DNA of 42,867 nt from Clostridia bacterium (GTDB lineage Bacteria; Bacillota; Clostridia; Oscillospirales; CAG-272). Below, in pieces: positions 17,873-27,400 of the stretch (position 1 is the first letter of the stretch; every line of letters starts with the position of its first letter). The stretch is from positions 1 to 42,867 of the forward strand of contig JAGCXA010000049.1 in NCBI GenBank assembly GCA_017961575.1. Reading direction: 5' to 3'. Made by a program: the position numbers and the translations under genes. A model generated the notes under the pieces. It worked only from the letters and a program-made list of their open reading frames with translations, searched no databases and was not told the DNA's origin.

Positions 17873-20800
17873 TTATTTCCGGTACCAGTAGTAACCTGAA
17901 TGAAGTGTATTCATAAGGAACGTGTTGTTGGAGGCGTTGGAAACATCAACACTATCACCGCTGCTTGCGCCTTGCGTCAGCGTTACGTACCAACCGGACG
18001 TGTTTTGGAACGTGACCGAGGTCAGACCGGAGCAGCCGGAGAACACATAGTTTCCAATGCTCGCGACGCTGTCGGGGATCGTGATTGAGGTCAGTCCGGA
18101 GCAGTTGTAGAACGCCCGCTCTCCGATGCTTGTGACGCCGTTGCCGAGGGCGATCGAGGTCAGACCAGTGCAGCCGTCGAACGCATAGTTCCCAATGTTC
18201 GTGACGCTGTCGGGAATGGCGATTGAAGTTAGCCCGGTGCAGTCGCGAAACGCAGAGTTTCCGATGCTTGTGACGCCGTTGCCGATCGTGACCGAGGTCA
18301 GCCCTGCGCAGTGGGAGAACGCTTCGCTTCCGATGTTCGTGACGCTGTCGGGGATGGTGATGGAGGTCAGACCCGAGCAGCCCCAGAACGCACCCCATTC
18401 GATGCTCGTGACGCCGCTACCGATCGTGACCGCGGTCAGACCGGTGCAACCACGGAACGCGCCCGAATCGATGATCGTGACATTGTTGCCGATGGTAATA
18501 GAGGTCAACATCGAGCAGTGATAGAACGCGTCACGAAGGATATTTCCGCCCGTGATTGTGACTAACCGCAGAGAGGAAGGAATATAGTATGTACTTGGTT
18601 TGGAACTATAATTCGATATTGCCACGCCACCGGTATAACTGCTGGTTCCGAAGATATAGCCAAATGGGTATGGGGAGTTTATGCAATCTCCAACGAATGG
18701 GATCGTGATGCTGACAAGTTTTCTGCAACCACGGAACGCGCCCGCACCGATGCTCGTTACACTATTACCGATCTCAACCGAAGTCAGGGCGGAGCAATTC
18801 GCGAACGCACTTTCGGGAATGGATGTTCCACTTGTAATCACGACGGTTTGCAGGACGGTTTTCGGGATGAAAGGGATTGCAGTGGTCGGAATTGAAACGT
18901 CGGTCAGTGCAGAACAACCTGTAAATGCGTTGTTTCCGACACTTACAACATTTCCGGGGATAGTGATTGATGTCAAATCGGAGAAGCCGTAGAATGCATA
19001 TTGATAAATGGCATACTTTTTGCCGTTGTAATCATCCGGCAAGGTCAGTTTGGTATTGATTCCGAGATAGGCAACGAGGAAGACGTCAGTTCCATCGTCG
19101 TAGAAAAGATAATCGCCGATACGGTGCAGATAACTTTCACTGTTTGTATAAACATGCCTGGCAAAATATCCGACATACCCATTCTCAGAACCATTTTCGG
19201 TGATATTCAACGAAGATAGATCGTGAACTTCAATTAGTTTGAAGCAGCAAGAAAACGCATTATCCCCAATGCTTGTGACGCTGTCGGGGATGGTGATTGA
19301 GATAAGCCCGGAGCAGTTTTGGAACGCATAACCTTCAATGCTTGTGACGCTGTCGGGGATGGTGACCGAAGTCAGCCCGGAGCAATCCTCGAACGCATAT
19401 TCTCCGATGCTCGTGACGCCGTCGGGGATGGTGACCGAGGTCAGTTTGGAGCAGTTGTAAAAAGCGCCGTAGAGAATGTTTCCGCCCGTGACGGTGACCG
19501 ATCGCAGGGAGGCGGGGATATAGTAGGTGGTATAGGTCGTGGAACTCGTGCTACTACCATAATAATACTGCGTTGTTGCCGTCCCGCCGGTATAGCTGCT
19601 CGTTCCGAAAATGTAGCCGAACGGGTATTGGTAGGTATCCGACGCCGTCTTATCCGCTTCCGCACCCACGAACGGAACCGTAATGCTCCGCAACTTGGAG
19701 CAACCGGAAAAGGCGGCGTAGCCGATGCTCGTAACGCTGTCGGGGATCGTGACCGAGGTCAGTTCGGAGCAGTTGCGGAATGCATATTGATAAATGACAT
19801 AGTTTTTGCCGTTGTAATTATCCGGCAGGGTCAGGTCGGTATCGGTTCCGAGATAGGCGACAAGCAAGACTTCGTTTCCGTCGTCGTAGAAGAGATAGTC
19901 GCCGACGTGTTGCAGGGCACTCTCTCCGTCGGAATAGACGTGCTTGGCGTTCCACCCGACGTACCCATATTCGAACCCCCCTGCTGTGATATTTAACGCA
20001 GAGAGATTGCGGACTTCGATCAGTTGTGAGCAACGCACGAACGCATACTCTCCGATGCTTGTGACGCTGTTTGGGATGGTGACCGAGGTCAGGGAGTAGC
20101 AATCCTCGAACGCCCCGTCTCCGATGCTGGTGACGCCGTTCCAGATGGTGACCGAGGTCAGTCCGGAGCACCCGGAGAACGCAGATTGCCCGATGCTCGT
20201 GACGCTGTCGGGGATCGTGACCGAGGTCAGTTTGGAGCAGCCGGAGAACGCAGCGTATCCGATGCTCGTGACGCTGTTTGGGATGGTGACCGAGGTTAGA
20301 CCGGAGCAGCTGTTGAACGCATAGTCTCCTATGCTAGTGACGCCGTCGGGGATTACAAGTTCTGTCACAAGTTCGTTGTTGATATAGAGTTTTTTCGCGA
20401 AGTACAAAGGATTAGCTATAAGACTAAATTTAATCCTACACCATCCGGCAACATCTCCTGTATAGTAGACCGAGGTTAGACCAGAACAGCCAAAGAACGC
20501 ATAGTATCCGATGCTCGTGACGGTATCTGGAATGGTGATTGAGGTGAGATTCGTACAGTTGGAGAAGGCGTTTGCAGAAATCGACGTGATCTCAACGCCG
20601 TTCAGTGACGCGGGGATTTCAAGCTCCGTGACGTTCTGTTTGCAATAGTCAGAGACGCCGGTGATTGCGCCACTGTTGTCGACCGTGAGATAGCACTCCC
20701 AGCGCGCCGTGAGCGTCAGATCTCCATAGTGTCCAAGTAGGTTAGTGACTTTCGTTCCGTCCGCGTCATACCAACCGAGAAAGATACCGTATTCCCACGT

Positions 20801-22087
20801 CGGGTCGAGCAATTCAACGTCGTCCTCAATCGTATAGGTTGCGGGGTTTTTCTGTGCATTTGTCCCTCCGTTCAGGATATAGGTAATTGGATACCCGGCG
20901 GGCGTCCACTGTGCCGTGACCGTCAGATTCCGTTCCACCGCGGCGCAACCCGAGACGTCGTCCCAACTCAGTGCGTAGCCGGCAAGGGCAAACGTCGGGA
21001 TCGCGGCGGGATTGCCGTAGCGAACCGTCTGCGTCGCAGTTCCCTCGGTCAGCGTTCCGCCGTTTCCGTCAAAGGTGACGGTGTAGGTATCGCGGGTATA
21101 GTAGAGTTTCAGAACGAGCGAGCCGTCGGGGGCGATCGTTCCGGTTTTTTTGCTTCCCGACGGGGTATAGGTAAAGTGCGGAAAAACCTTTTGCTCCGCC
21201 GTAACGGAGGAAGCGGTCGTCCCGGTTTTCTTCTCGGTCGTCGTCTTATCGTAGCCCGTTCCCGCCGCGTTTTGCAGATAGTATTCGACGGTAAAGGCGG
21301 TATCGGTATTGGGCGTCCACTGCGCCGTGATCGTCAGATCGTTTTTGACGGGGCGCGAGAAATCGTAATTCCAATTGGCAAACGTATAACCGGTACGGGT
21401 GGTCGTCGGGGACGTTGCAAAACCGTCCTCCTCTACCTTCTGCGCCGTGACGGCGGATCCGCCGTTGGTTGCAAACGAAACGGTATAGATCGGTCTGCGC
21501 CGGATCGTCACGGTATAGAGCGAGATGCCCTCGCCGTTTTCGGACGTGACGAGGATATAGAAGGTATTGTCGCCCACGTTCAGCGGAACGGTCTTTGACG
21601 GAATGCTGTTGATCCCTTGCATATCCGTGCAGACTTGCCAAGTCGCTTTTGGGCTGACTGTTATCTGGTCAAGAAAGGAGATTGATTCCGTCGCATTGGG
21701 AACCGTTAGAGAAAGAGTGGTTCCATCCATCTGGAACGACGGCGCGCTTACGACCTTAGCCTTAGACGGGTCTTGCTTCGTCTCGTCATCGCTCTTCCAT
21801 TTCGCATAAATGTTCATATCCGATGAAAGAGGCGCATCGAGCAGAGAATTGGCGGTAAAGGGTCGGCTCCATTCGCCCTCGTCCCAATACCAACCGTCGA
21901 ACTCGTCGCCCGCCTTGGTCGGGTTTTCTGGCATCGTGATAGATTCCCGCCCCGCCGTGTCAACGGTGGCGTAAACCTTGCCGTCCACGACAAAATTCAG
22001 TTTGAACTTGACGGTTCCCCCGCACGAGGCAAACGCCAGAATCACAAACAGGATCAGGAACGCAAGAGCAAGCAGGCGGTTTTTCAT
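17873..22087 (-). CDS. BspA-like leucine-rich-repeat surface lipoprotein
   Basis: 1404 residues. A signal peptide ends in a lipoprotein-like Cys at residue 22 (AFASCGG), so surface anchoring is likely. Residues about 26-92 form an InlB-type (Listeria-Bacteroides) repeat (DGWYWDEG, YAKW); 100-195 resemble a cadherin-like beta sandwich; 200-480 hold further InlB/MucBP-like repeats ending in ITAQW, LTVTAQW or LTLTARW. From about 500 to 1365 there are about 25 BspA-type LRR_5 repeats of about 23 residues (AF-x-x-C-(S/T)-x-L-T-S-(V/I)-x-I-P-x-x-V-T-S-I). Two inserted modules occur twice each: GDYLFYDDG...LPD-YNGK and PFGYIFGTSSYTGG. Such proteins bind host or partner surfaces; the ligand is unknown. 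Start chosen by GAGGAG before the ATG at 22087. By eye the gene is less GC-rich than its neighbours. Confidence 0.93.
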   Translation of the reverse strand: MKNRLLALAFLILFVILAFASCGGTVKFKLNFVVDGKVYATVDTAGRESITMPENPTKAGDEFDGWYWDEGEWSRPFTANSLLDAPLSSDMNIYAKWKSDDETKQDPSKAKVVSAPSFQMDGTTLSLTVPNATESISFLDQITVSPKATWQVCTDMQGINSIPSKTVPLNVGDNTFYILVTSENGEGISLYTVTIRRRPIYTVSFATNGGSAVTAQKVEEDGFATSPTTTRTGYTFANWNYDFSRPVKNDLTITAQWTPNTDTAFTVEYYLQNAAGTGYDKTTTEKKTGTTASSVTAEQKVFPHFTYTPSGSKKTGTIAPDGSLVLKLYYTRDTYTVTFDGNGGTLTEGTATQTVRYGNPAAIPTFALAGYALSWDDVSGCAAVERNLTVTAQWTPAGYPITYILNGGTNAQKNPATYTIEDDVELLDPTWEYGIFLGWYDADGTKVTNLLGHYGDLTLTARWECYLTVDNSGAITGVSDYCKQNVTELEIPASLNGVEITSISANAFSNCTNLTSITIPDTVTSIGYYAFFGCSGLTSVYYTGDVAGWCRIKFSLIANPLYFAKKLYINNELVTELVIPDGVTSIGDYAFNSCSGLTSVTIPNSVTSIGYAAFSGCSKLTSVTIPDSVTSIGQSAFSGCSGLTSVTIWNGVTSIGDGAFEDCYSLTSVTIPNSVTSIGEYAFVRCSQLIEVRNLSALNITAGGFEYGYVGWNAKHVYSDGESALQHVGDYLFYDDGNEVLLVAYLGTDTDLTLPDNYNGKNYVIYQYAFRNCSELTSVTIPDSVTSIGYAAFSGCSKLRSITVPFVGAEADKTASDTYQYPFGYIFGTSSYTGGTATTQYYYGSSTSSTTYTTYYIPASLRSVTVTGGNILYGAFYNCSKLTSVTIPDGVTSIGEYAFEDCSGLTSVTIPDSVTSIEGYAFQNCSGLISITIPDSVTSIGDNAFSCCFKLIEVHDLSSLNITENGSENGYVGYFARHVYTNSESYLHRIGDYLFYDDGTDVFLVAYLGINTKLTLPDDYNGKKYAIYQYAFYGFSDLTSITIPGNVVSVGNNAFTGCSALTDVSIPTTAIPFIPKTVLQTVVITSGTSIPESAFANCSALTSVEIGNSVTSIGAGAFRGCRKLVSITIPFVGDCINSPYPFGYIFGTSSYTGGVAISNYSSKPSTYYIPSSLRLVTITGGNILRDAFYHCSMLTSITIGNNVTIIDSGAFRGCTGLTAVTIGSGVTSIEWGAFWGCSGLTSITIPDSVTNIGSEAFSHCAGLTSVTIGNGVTSIGNSAFRDCTGLTSIAIPDSVTNIGNYAFDGCTGLTSIALGNGVTSIGERAFYNCSGLTSITIPDSVASIGNYVFSGCSGLTSVTFQNTSGWYVTLTQGASSGDSVDVSNASNNTFLMNTLHSGYYWYRK

Positions 22088-22142
22088 TTTTTCTCCTCTC
22101 GGTCGGCATTTATCGAATGCCATTATATAGAAATCCAATATA

Positions 22143-22171
22143 AGTATATAATAATGTCTTTCTAATGTCAA
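22143..22171 (-). promoter_or_regulatory. Promoter of the BspA-like gene
   Basis: Minus strand TTGACA (22166-22171), 17-base spacer, TATACT (22143-22148) in a very AT-rich stretch, about 55 bases before the start codon. Confidence 0.85.
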
Positions 22172-22195
22172 TACGTTTTTATTATGAAACGAATA

Positions 22196-22229
22196 GCCAT
22201 ACCGCCCGACGAACGTCGGGCGGTATGGC
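22196..22229 (-). terminator. Long perfect hairpin between isomerase and BspA-like genes
   Basis: A 16-base perfect inverted repeat (22196-22211 with 22214-22229, arms beginning GCCATACC and ending GGTATGGC). On the minus strand it is followed by TATTCGTTT, a poor T-run, so it is a likely but not classical terminator of the isomerase operon. It ends just upstream of the BspA-like promoter. Confidence 0.6.
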
Positions 22230-22252
22230 ATATTACGAACAAAGAGAGCGAA

Positions 22253-22288
22253 ATATCATACGAAGCGCCACGGCGCTCCGTATATCAT
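22253..22288. repeat. Hairpin flanked by ATATCAT spacers
   Basis: ATATCAT (22253-22259), a 10-bp stem with one mismatch (22260-22269 with 22272-22281), then ATATCAT again (22282-22288). On the minus strand the right-hand spacer reads ATGATAT and supplies the TGA stop codon of the isomerase gene. The spacer shares the GATAT core with the CGATATG array after uvrA. Confidence 0.6.
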
Positions 22289-23106
22289 TGCGCCAACATC
22301 GCGCGGGCTTTTGTGATGCTGTTCTTCATTTTCTCCGGTGCGAGAGTACCGTCGGGATTGAAGCAGGAACATTCGAGGGTGACGGCGCCGGGGTAGTTGA
22401 TCTCGCGGAGAAGAGTGAGAAACGGGGCGAAGTCGATCTTCCCCTCCCCGAGGTGCAGGACGCGGAGATCGGAGAAGTCGCCGGGGACGCCGCCGTAGTC
22501 GTTCAGGTGAACGTGGGCGATCCGCTCGGCGAGGGCGCGGCGGGCGGGGGTCGCGATCTCGTTCATCTGTTGGTGGAACGCCGCCATTTTGGTGTCAAAG
22601 GTGAAGCGGGCGGCGGGATAACGGGCGGCGACCTCGGAAAGGCGCGAGAGCGGGTCGGCTTCGGCGCAGATCACGTTCTCGACGGTGAGCGTCAGGTCGT
22701 ATTCGGCGGCGATCTCGTAGAGATCGGACAGGGCGTCGAGGTGACGCCCGAAGTTCCTGTCGGAGGGGAGCCCGTTCCAGAGGTGGAAGACGAGCAGACG
22801 CGAGCCGAGTTTCGCGGCGGCGCGGCAGTTCAGCCGGAAGAGGTCGCACGCGCGGCGGTATTCGTCGGGGTCGCCCGACGAGAAGCCCTCTCCGATCATC
22901 TTGTCGCAATGGAAGGCGGGAAAAGCGACGCCGACCGAGAGGAAGCGGTCGAGGATCGCGTCGAGTTCGGGAACCCACGCGCGGTAGTTCATAAACTCGA
23001 AGCCGTCGCAGTCGAAGTCGCGGCAGAACGAGAGGAAGCCGTCGGGGGAGACGTTGTTCCTTCTGCCGATGAAGGCGCCGGACGAAACGTAGATGGGGCG
23101 GGTCAT
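22285..23106 (-). CDS. Sugar phosphate isomerase/epimerase family TIM barrel
   Basis: 273 residues of the xylose-isomerase-like TIM-barrel superfamily (AP endonuclease 2 family). Metal-binding landmarks typical of the fold are visible: FEFMNY near 37-42, VFHLWNG near 106, TVENV near 142, FTFDTKMAAFHQQ near 168, HVHLNDYGG near 195, and VTLECS near 246. Members act on sugars or polyols as isomerases or epimerases; the substrate cannot be read from the sequence. AAAGGAG lies five bases before the ATG at 23106. It follows the phosphoesterase gene by 11 bases, so the two form an operon. Confidence 0.85.
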   Translation of the reverse strand: MTRPIYVSSGAFIGRRNNVSPDGFLSFCRDFDCDGFEFMNYRAWVPELDAILDRFLSVGVAFPAFHCDKMIGEGFSSGDPDEYRRACDLFRLNCRAAAKLGSRLLVFHLWNGLPSDRNFGRHLDALSDLYEIAAEYDLTLTVENVICAEADPLSRLSEVAARYPAARFTFDTKMAAFHQQMNEIATPARRALAERIAHVHLNDYGGVPGDFSDLRVLHLGEGKIDFAPFLTLLREINYPGAVTLECSCFNPDGTLAPEKMKNSITKARAMLAQ

Positions 23107-23117
23107 AGCGTCTCCTT

Positions 23118-23612
23118 TCAGTCCTTGATCTCGCCGTGCGAAAACAGCACGCCGCCGGGCGAGAGCGTCAGCAGTCCGTAGGTCGGCTCGCCCCGCGCGG
23201 GGGATGAGAGCGCGCCGGGATTGAAGAGCCAAAGCCCGTATTCGGGAAGGTACTCCTCGTAGGGTTCGTGGGTGTGTCCGAAGAGCGCGACGTCGGCGCC
23301 CTGCCGCTTCGCCGAAGCGATCAGCGCCCCGAGCCCGCCCTTCACGCCGTACTTGTGACCGTGGCAGAGAAGGATACGGTGCCCTTCGAGATCAAGGATC
23401 TCCTCGTCGGAAAGACCGCCGGAAAAGGGCCAATCGCAGTTGCCGCGCACCGCGACGGCGGCGGTCGAGGGGGGCAGGGTCGAGAAGACCCGGCACGCGC
23501 CGTTTACGCCGTCCCCGAGATAGAGGACGACTTCGGCGTCGGGATGCAGTTTGATCGCCCGCTCGATCCGGCGATCTTCGCCGTGGGCGTCGGATAGGAT
23601 CAGGATCTTCAT
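23118..23612 (-). CDS. YfcE/MJ0936-type metallophosphoesterase
   Basis: 164 residues, the normal size of the YfcE-like calcineurin-type phosphodiesterases. All metal-binding motifs are in order: SDAHG (7-11), LGDGVNG near 31-37, GNCDW near 56-60, CHGHKYG near 84-90 and GHTHEPY near 111-117. Such enzymes cleave phosphodiesters in vitro; the natural substrate is usually unknown. GGAG precedes the ATG at 23612. It is first in a two-gene operon with the TIM-barrel protein and divergent from the small-gene cluster 71 bases away. Confidence 0.92.
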   Translation of the reverse strand: MKILILSDAHGEDRRIERAIKLHPDAEVVLYLGDGVNGACRVFSTLPPSTAAVAVRGNCDWPFSGGLSDEEILDLEGHRILLCHGHKYGVKGGLGALIASAKRQGADVALFGHTHEPYEEYLPEYGLWLFNPGALSSPARGEPTYGLLTLSPGGVLFSHGEIKD

Positions 23613-23683
23613 ATTTTCTCCAAAATCGGAACGTTTCGCGCCCCATTCGCATAGAATAAAACGAAAAAACGAACGGAGGGCTG

Positions 23684-23917
23684 ATGATGAAACTGGATCG
23701 GGAAACGATTGCAAAACTCGCGACGGCGGACGACGCCGCGCTCTGGCAGACCGTGCGACGGATCGCCGGGGAAAAGGGGTTCCGCCTGCCCGAAGCGACC
23801 CCGCCGCACGAAACGATGGATCGCCTGCGCGCGACCCTTTCGGGAAACGGGACGCTCTCGCTCGGCGAGGCGGTCCGGGTGATCGCGGAGTACCGCCGGG
23901 AGCATCCGAATGGATGA
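23684..23917 (+). CDS. Small protein of unknown function, first of three
   Basis: 77 residues (76 if the second ATG at 23687 is used; GGAGG at 23675-23679 fits either). Soluble, charged, predicted mainly alpha-helical: LDRETIAKLATADDAALWQTVRRIAGEKG and MDRLRATLSG...LGEAVRVIAEYRREH. I do not recognise a named family. Its end overlaps the start of the next small gene by eight bases, so the pair is translationally coupled. A sequence CATAGAATA at 23650-23658 resembles the -10 element of sporulation sigma factors, but no matching -35 is clear. Confidence 0.68.
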   Translation: MMKLDRETIAKLATADDAALWQTVRRIAGEKGFRLPEATPPHETMDRLRATLSGNGTLSLGEAVRVIAEYRREHPNG

Positions 23918-24224
23918 GGGGGTCGATCTTGCGGCGCTTGTCGGGGGGCTCTCGCCCCTGATCGATGCGGTGAAGAGCAATCCGGGATTTCTCTCGGGGG
24001 CGCTCTCGCTGCTCGGTCCGGGGACCGGGGAAAAGCGCGATCCTCCCCCGCCGCCCCCGCCGCACGGACGGGTGAGCGACCGACGGCGTTTGCTCGCCGC
24101 GCTCTCGCCCTATCTCTCGCCCGAACGGCAAAAGGCGCTGGCGACTGTGCTTCCCCTGCTCGAAGCGTGGGAGAGCGTCGCGCCGCTGATCGGCGGTCTT
24201 CACAAGCCGCCGGGAAAGGAATGA
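23910..24224 (+). CDS. Small protein with proline tract, second of three
   Basis: 104 residues. An N-terminal half (LAALVGGLSPLIDAVKSNPGFLSGALSLLG) is followed by a run of prolines (PPPPPPP near residue 46) and a helical C-terminal part (RRRLLAALSPYLSPERQKALATVLPLLEAWESVAPLIGG). Similar short proteins with a 'L-x-A-L-x-P-Y-L-S-x-E-R' segment occur in spore-forming Clostridia as uncharacterised proteins, as far as I recall. It overlaps the gene before by eight bases and ends four bases before the next. Confidence 0.68.
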   Translation: MDEGVDLAALVGGLSPLIDAVKSNPGFLSGALSLLGPGTGEKRDPPPPPPPHGRVSDRRRLLAALSPYLSPERQKALATVLPLLEAWESVAPLIGGLHKPPGKE

Positions 24225-24228
24225 ACCG

Positions 24229-24474
24229 ATGTATCAGAAACCAGAACCCGCGATCCCGGAAGAGTATTCCGGAACGGCGCTCCGGAAGCCGCCCTTTCAC
24301 GAGGAGTCCGAAAACTGTCCCCCTCCGCCGTGCGGAGGAGGACAGGAAGAGTTGCTTTTGCTCGTGCTTCTTCTGCTCGTTATGGGGGAGCGGGAGGAGA
24401 ACGATCTTCCCCTCGCGCTGATTATCGGGGCGCTTCTGCTCCTCGGACGCGAGCGGGGCGGACGGTTTTTTTAA
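24229..24474 (+). CDS. Small protein with leucine-rich hydrophobic end, third of three
   Basis: 81 residues. The first half is polar and proline-rich (MYQKPEPAIPEEYSGT, then CPPPPCGGG); the second half holds two leucine-rich hydrophobic stretches (LLLLVLLLLVMG at about 43-54 and LALIIGALLLLG at about 62-73) separated by acidic EREENDLP. It may insert in a membrane or pack into an oligomeric structure. AAAGGA lies just upstream. It ends three bases before the polC stop on the opposite strand. No named family recognised; layout and neighbourhood suggest one operon with the two genes before it. Confidence 0.65.
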   Translation: MYQKPEPAIPEEYSGTALRKPPFHEESENCPPPPCGGGQEELLLLVLLLLVMGEREENDLPLALIIGALLLLGRERGGRFF

Positions 24475-24477
24475 CCG

Positions 24478-27400
24478 TCAGAAGAAACTGATCTGGTTGG
24501 TCTCGGTCAGATTGTCGAGGACTCCGGCAGACCTGAGAACGTCGATCACGGCGCGGGAGAGTCCCGCGCGCTGGCGCAAATCCTCGACCGACCAGATCTC
24601 GCCCGCGTTCCGCGCCTCGACGATCTTCTGCGCCGCGGTGTCGCCGACGCCCGACAGCGCGTTGAAGGGCATCCGGATCATCCCGTTTTCGGGCAGGAAG
24701 CAGGCGGCGTCCGACGTTTTGAGATCGGGGGGCAGGAAGCGGATCCCGCGCGCCAAGCACTCGCCGACGAGTTGCAGGGTGGTGACCGTTTCCTGCTCTT
24801 TCTGGGTGGCGTCCTGCTTCTTCGACAGTTCGGAGATCGTTCCGAAGACGGCGCTCTTCCCCTTCATCACGACCGCGGCGTCGAATCCGCCCGGCGCGAC
24901 CGAAAGGAACGCGGCGTAGAACTCCATCGGGTAATGGATCTTGTACCACCCGAGACGGATGGCGGACATCACGTAGGCGGCGGCGTGCGCCTTCGGGAAC
25001 ATATACTTGATCTTCTTGCACGATCCGATATACCAATCGGGGACGCCGTGCTCGCGCATCTCGGTCTCCCACTCGGGTTTGAGCCCCTTCCCTTTCCGCA
25101 CCGCCTCCATGATCTTGAAGGCGTCGGCGTTCGGAAGTCCGTAGCGGATCAGGTCGAGCATAATGCCGTCGCGCGTCCCGATGACCTTCGAGATGTCGCA
25201 GACGCCCGCCTTGATGAGATCCTGCGCGTTGCCGAGCCACACGTCGGTGCCGTGGGTCAGACCCGAGATCTGCAACAGATCGGCGAAGTTTTTCGGCTTC
25301 GCGTCCATCAGCACCCCCTGGATGAAGTGGGTCCCCATTTCGGGAAGACCGTAGGTGCCGAGTTGGCACCCCCCGTTCTCCTCGGCGGTGATCCCGAGGG
25401 GTTTCGTGCTTTCAAAGAGCTGATAGACCGCCGGGTCGTTCATTTTGACGTCGAGAACGCTGGTGTTCGTGTAGCGTTCGAGCATCTTGTATTTGGTCGG
25501 GATATCGTGTCCGAGTTCGTCGAGTTTCAGAATCGTGTCGTGCAGATACGAGAACTGGAAGTGGGTGGTCTTGATGTCCGAGTTGGGGTCGTCCGCCGGG
25601 TGCTGGATCGGGGTGAAGTCCGAGACGTCGTACTCCTTCGGCACGACGATGATCCCGCCGGGGTGCTGACCCGTCGTGCGCTTGATCCCGCAGCAGCCCG
25701 TGACCAGCCGCTCGACCTCGGCGCGCGGCAGGGTGATCTGCTTCTCTTCAAGGTATTTCATCACGTAGCCGAACGCCGTTTTCGAGGCGAGGGTGCCGAT
25801 GGTGCCGGCGCGGTAGACGTTCCCCTCCCCGAAGAGTTGTTCGGTGAACTTATGTACCTTGCCCTGCACGTCGCCCGAGAAGTTCAGGTCGATATCGGGG
25901 GACTTGTCGCCGTGGAAACCGAGGAAGGTCTCGAAGGGGATGTCGTGTCCGTCCGAGATCAGGAGCGTTCCGCACTCGGGACAGTTCTTGTCGGGCAGAT
26001 CGAAGCCGGAACCCACCGAACCGTCGGTGAAGAATTCGGTGTGGCGGCATTTCGGGCAACGGTAGTGCGGCGGGAGCGGATTGACCTCCGAGATCCCCGC
26101 CATACTCGCGACGAGCGACGAACCGACCGAACCGCGCGAGCCGACGAGGTACCCGAGACTCTCGCTGTACGAGACGAGTTTTTTCGCGATCATATAGAGG
26201 ACGGCGAACCCGTGCTCGATGATCGAGGACAGTTCCTTTGCAAGCCGGGCGGAAACGATCTTGGGCACGGGGTCGCCGTACCAGTCCTTCGCCCTCTCCC
26301 AGCAGAGACGCTGCAATTCCTCCTCCGAACCGGGGATGGACGGCGGGTAGGTTCCCTCCGGGATCGGGCGGATCTCCTCGATCTGATCGGCTATCGCGTT
26401 CGGGTTGGTGATCACGACCTCGCGGGCAAGATCCTCCCCGAGATAGGAAAACTCCGACAGCATCTCGCTCGTGGTGCGGTAGTAAAGCCGCGTGTCGCGG
26501 TCTCCGTCCTGAAACTTCATCCCTTTGAGCAGGATCTTGCGGAAGATCTCGTCCTCGGGGTTTAAGAAGTGCGCGTCGCAGGTGGCGACGCAGGGTTTCC
26601 CCTGCTTTTTCGCCAATTCCACGATCTTCCGGTTCAGTTCCATCAGCGCCTCGTCGTCCTTGACCTTCCCCTCCGCGATAAGGAACCGGTTGTTGGAGAG
26701 CGGCTGGATCTCGAAGTAGTCGTAGAACGAGGCGATCTCGTCGAGCGGTTCGCCCGTGACCCCGTTCAGAACGGCGCGATAAACCTCGCCCGACTCGCAC
26801 GCCGAGCCGATCATCAAGCCCTCGCGGTGGCGCTCGATCAAGCTCTTCGGCATCCGGGGATAGCGTTTGTAGTAATCGAGATAACTCGCGGTGATCAGTT
26901 TGTAGAGGTTCTTCAACCCCGCCCGGTTCTTCGCGAAAACGACCATATGATAGGTCGGGAGCCGCAGGGGGTCGGCGCGCTCGCTCATCGCGGCGTTCAT
27001 TTCCTCGAAGTTGCGGATCCCCTCCTCGCGGAGGCGGTCGCACATCACGAAAAAGATCCGCGCCAGCATCTCGGCGTCGTCGACGGCGCGGTGATGGTTG
27101 AAGTCGCCGAGTTTGTAGTGCTCGGCGATCACGTCGAGTTTGTGCTTTTTCAGTTCGGGGTTGACGTAGCGCGAGAGCGCGACGGTGTCAAGATACGTAT
27201 TCGGGAAGGGGACGTTCGCGTTCTGCGAAACGACCCGGAGAAACCCGACGTCGAAGTTCGCGTTGTGGGCGATCAGCACCCGGTCGCCGGCAAATTCGAG
27301 AAAGCGTTTCAGCGCCTCCTCCGGGGTCGGGGCGCCCTTCACCATCTCGTCGGTGATCCCGGTCAACTCGGAGATCGCGGGCGGGATCGGCATCCCGGGG

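Noticed and set aside
17990-20590. Regularly spaced repeats resembling a CRISPR array
   Set aside because: The period of about 69 bases keeps one reading frame and encodes BspA leucine-rich repeats; there is no constant repeat with unrelated spacers and no cas gene.
22088-22231. 48-residue N-terminal extension of the BspA-like protein
   Set aside because: It would include the promoter and hide the signal peptide; GAGGAG precedes the ATG at 22087.
23500-24300. Toxin-antitoxin pair in the small-gene cluster
   Set aside because: Three genes, no DNA-binding or toxin fold recognisable, and proline and leucine tracts do not fit known types.
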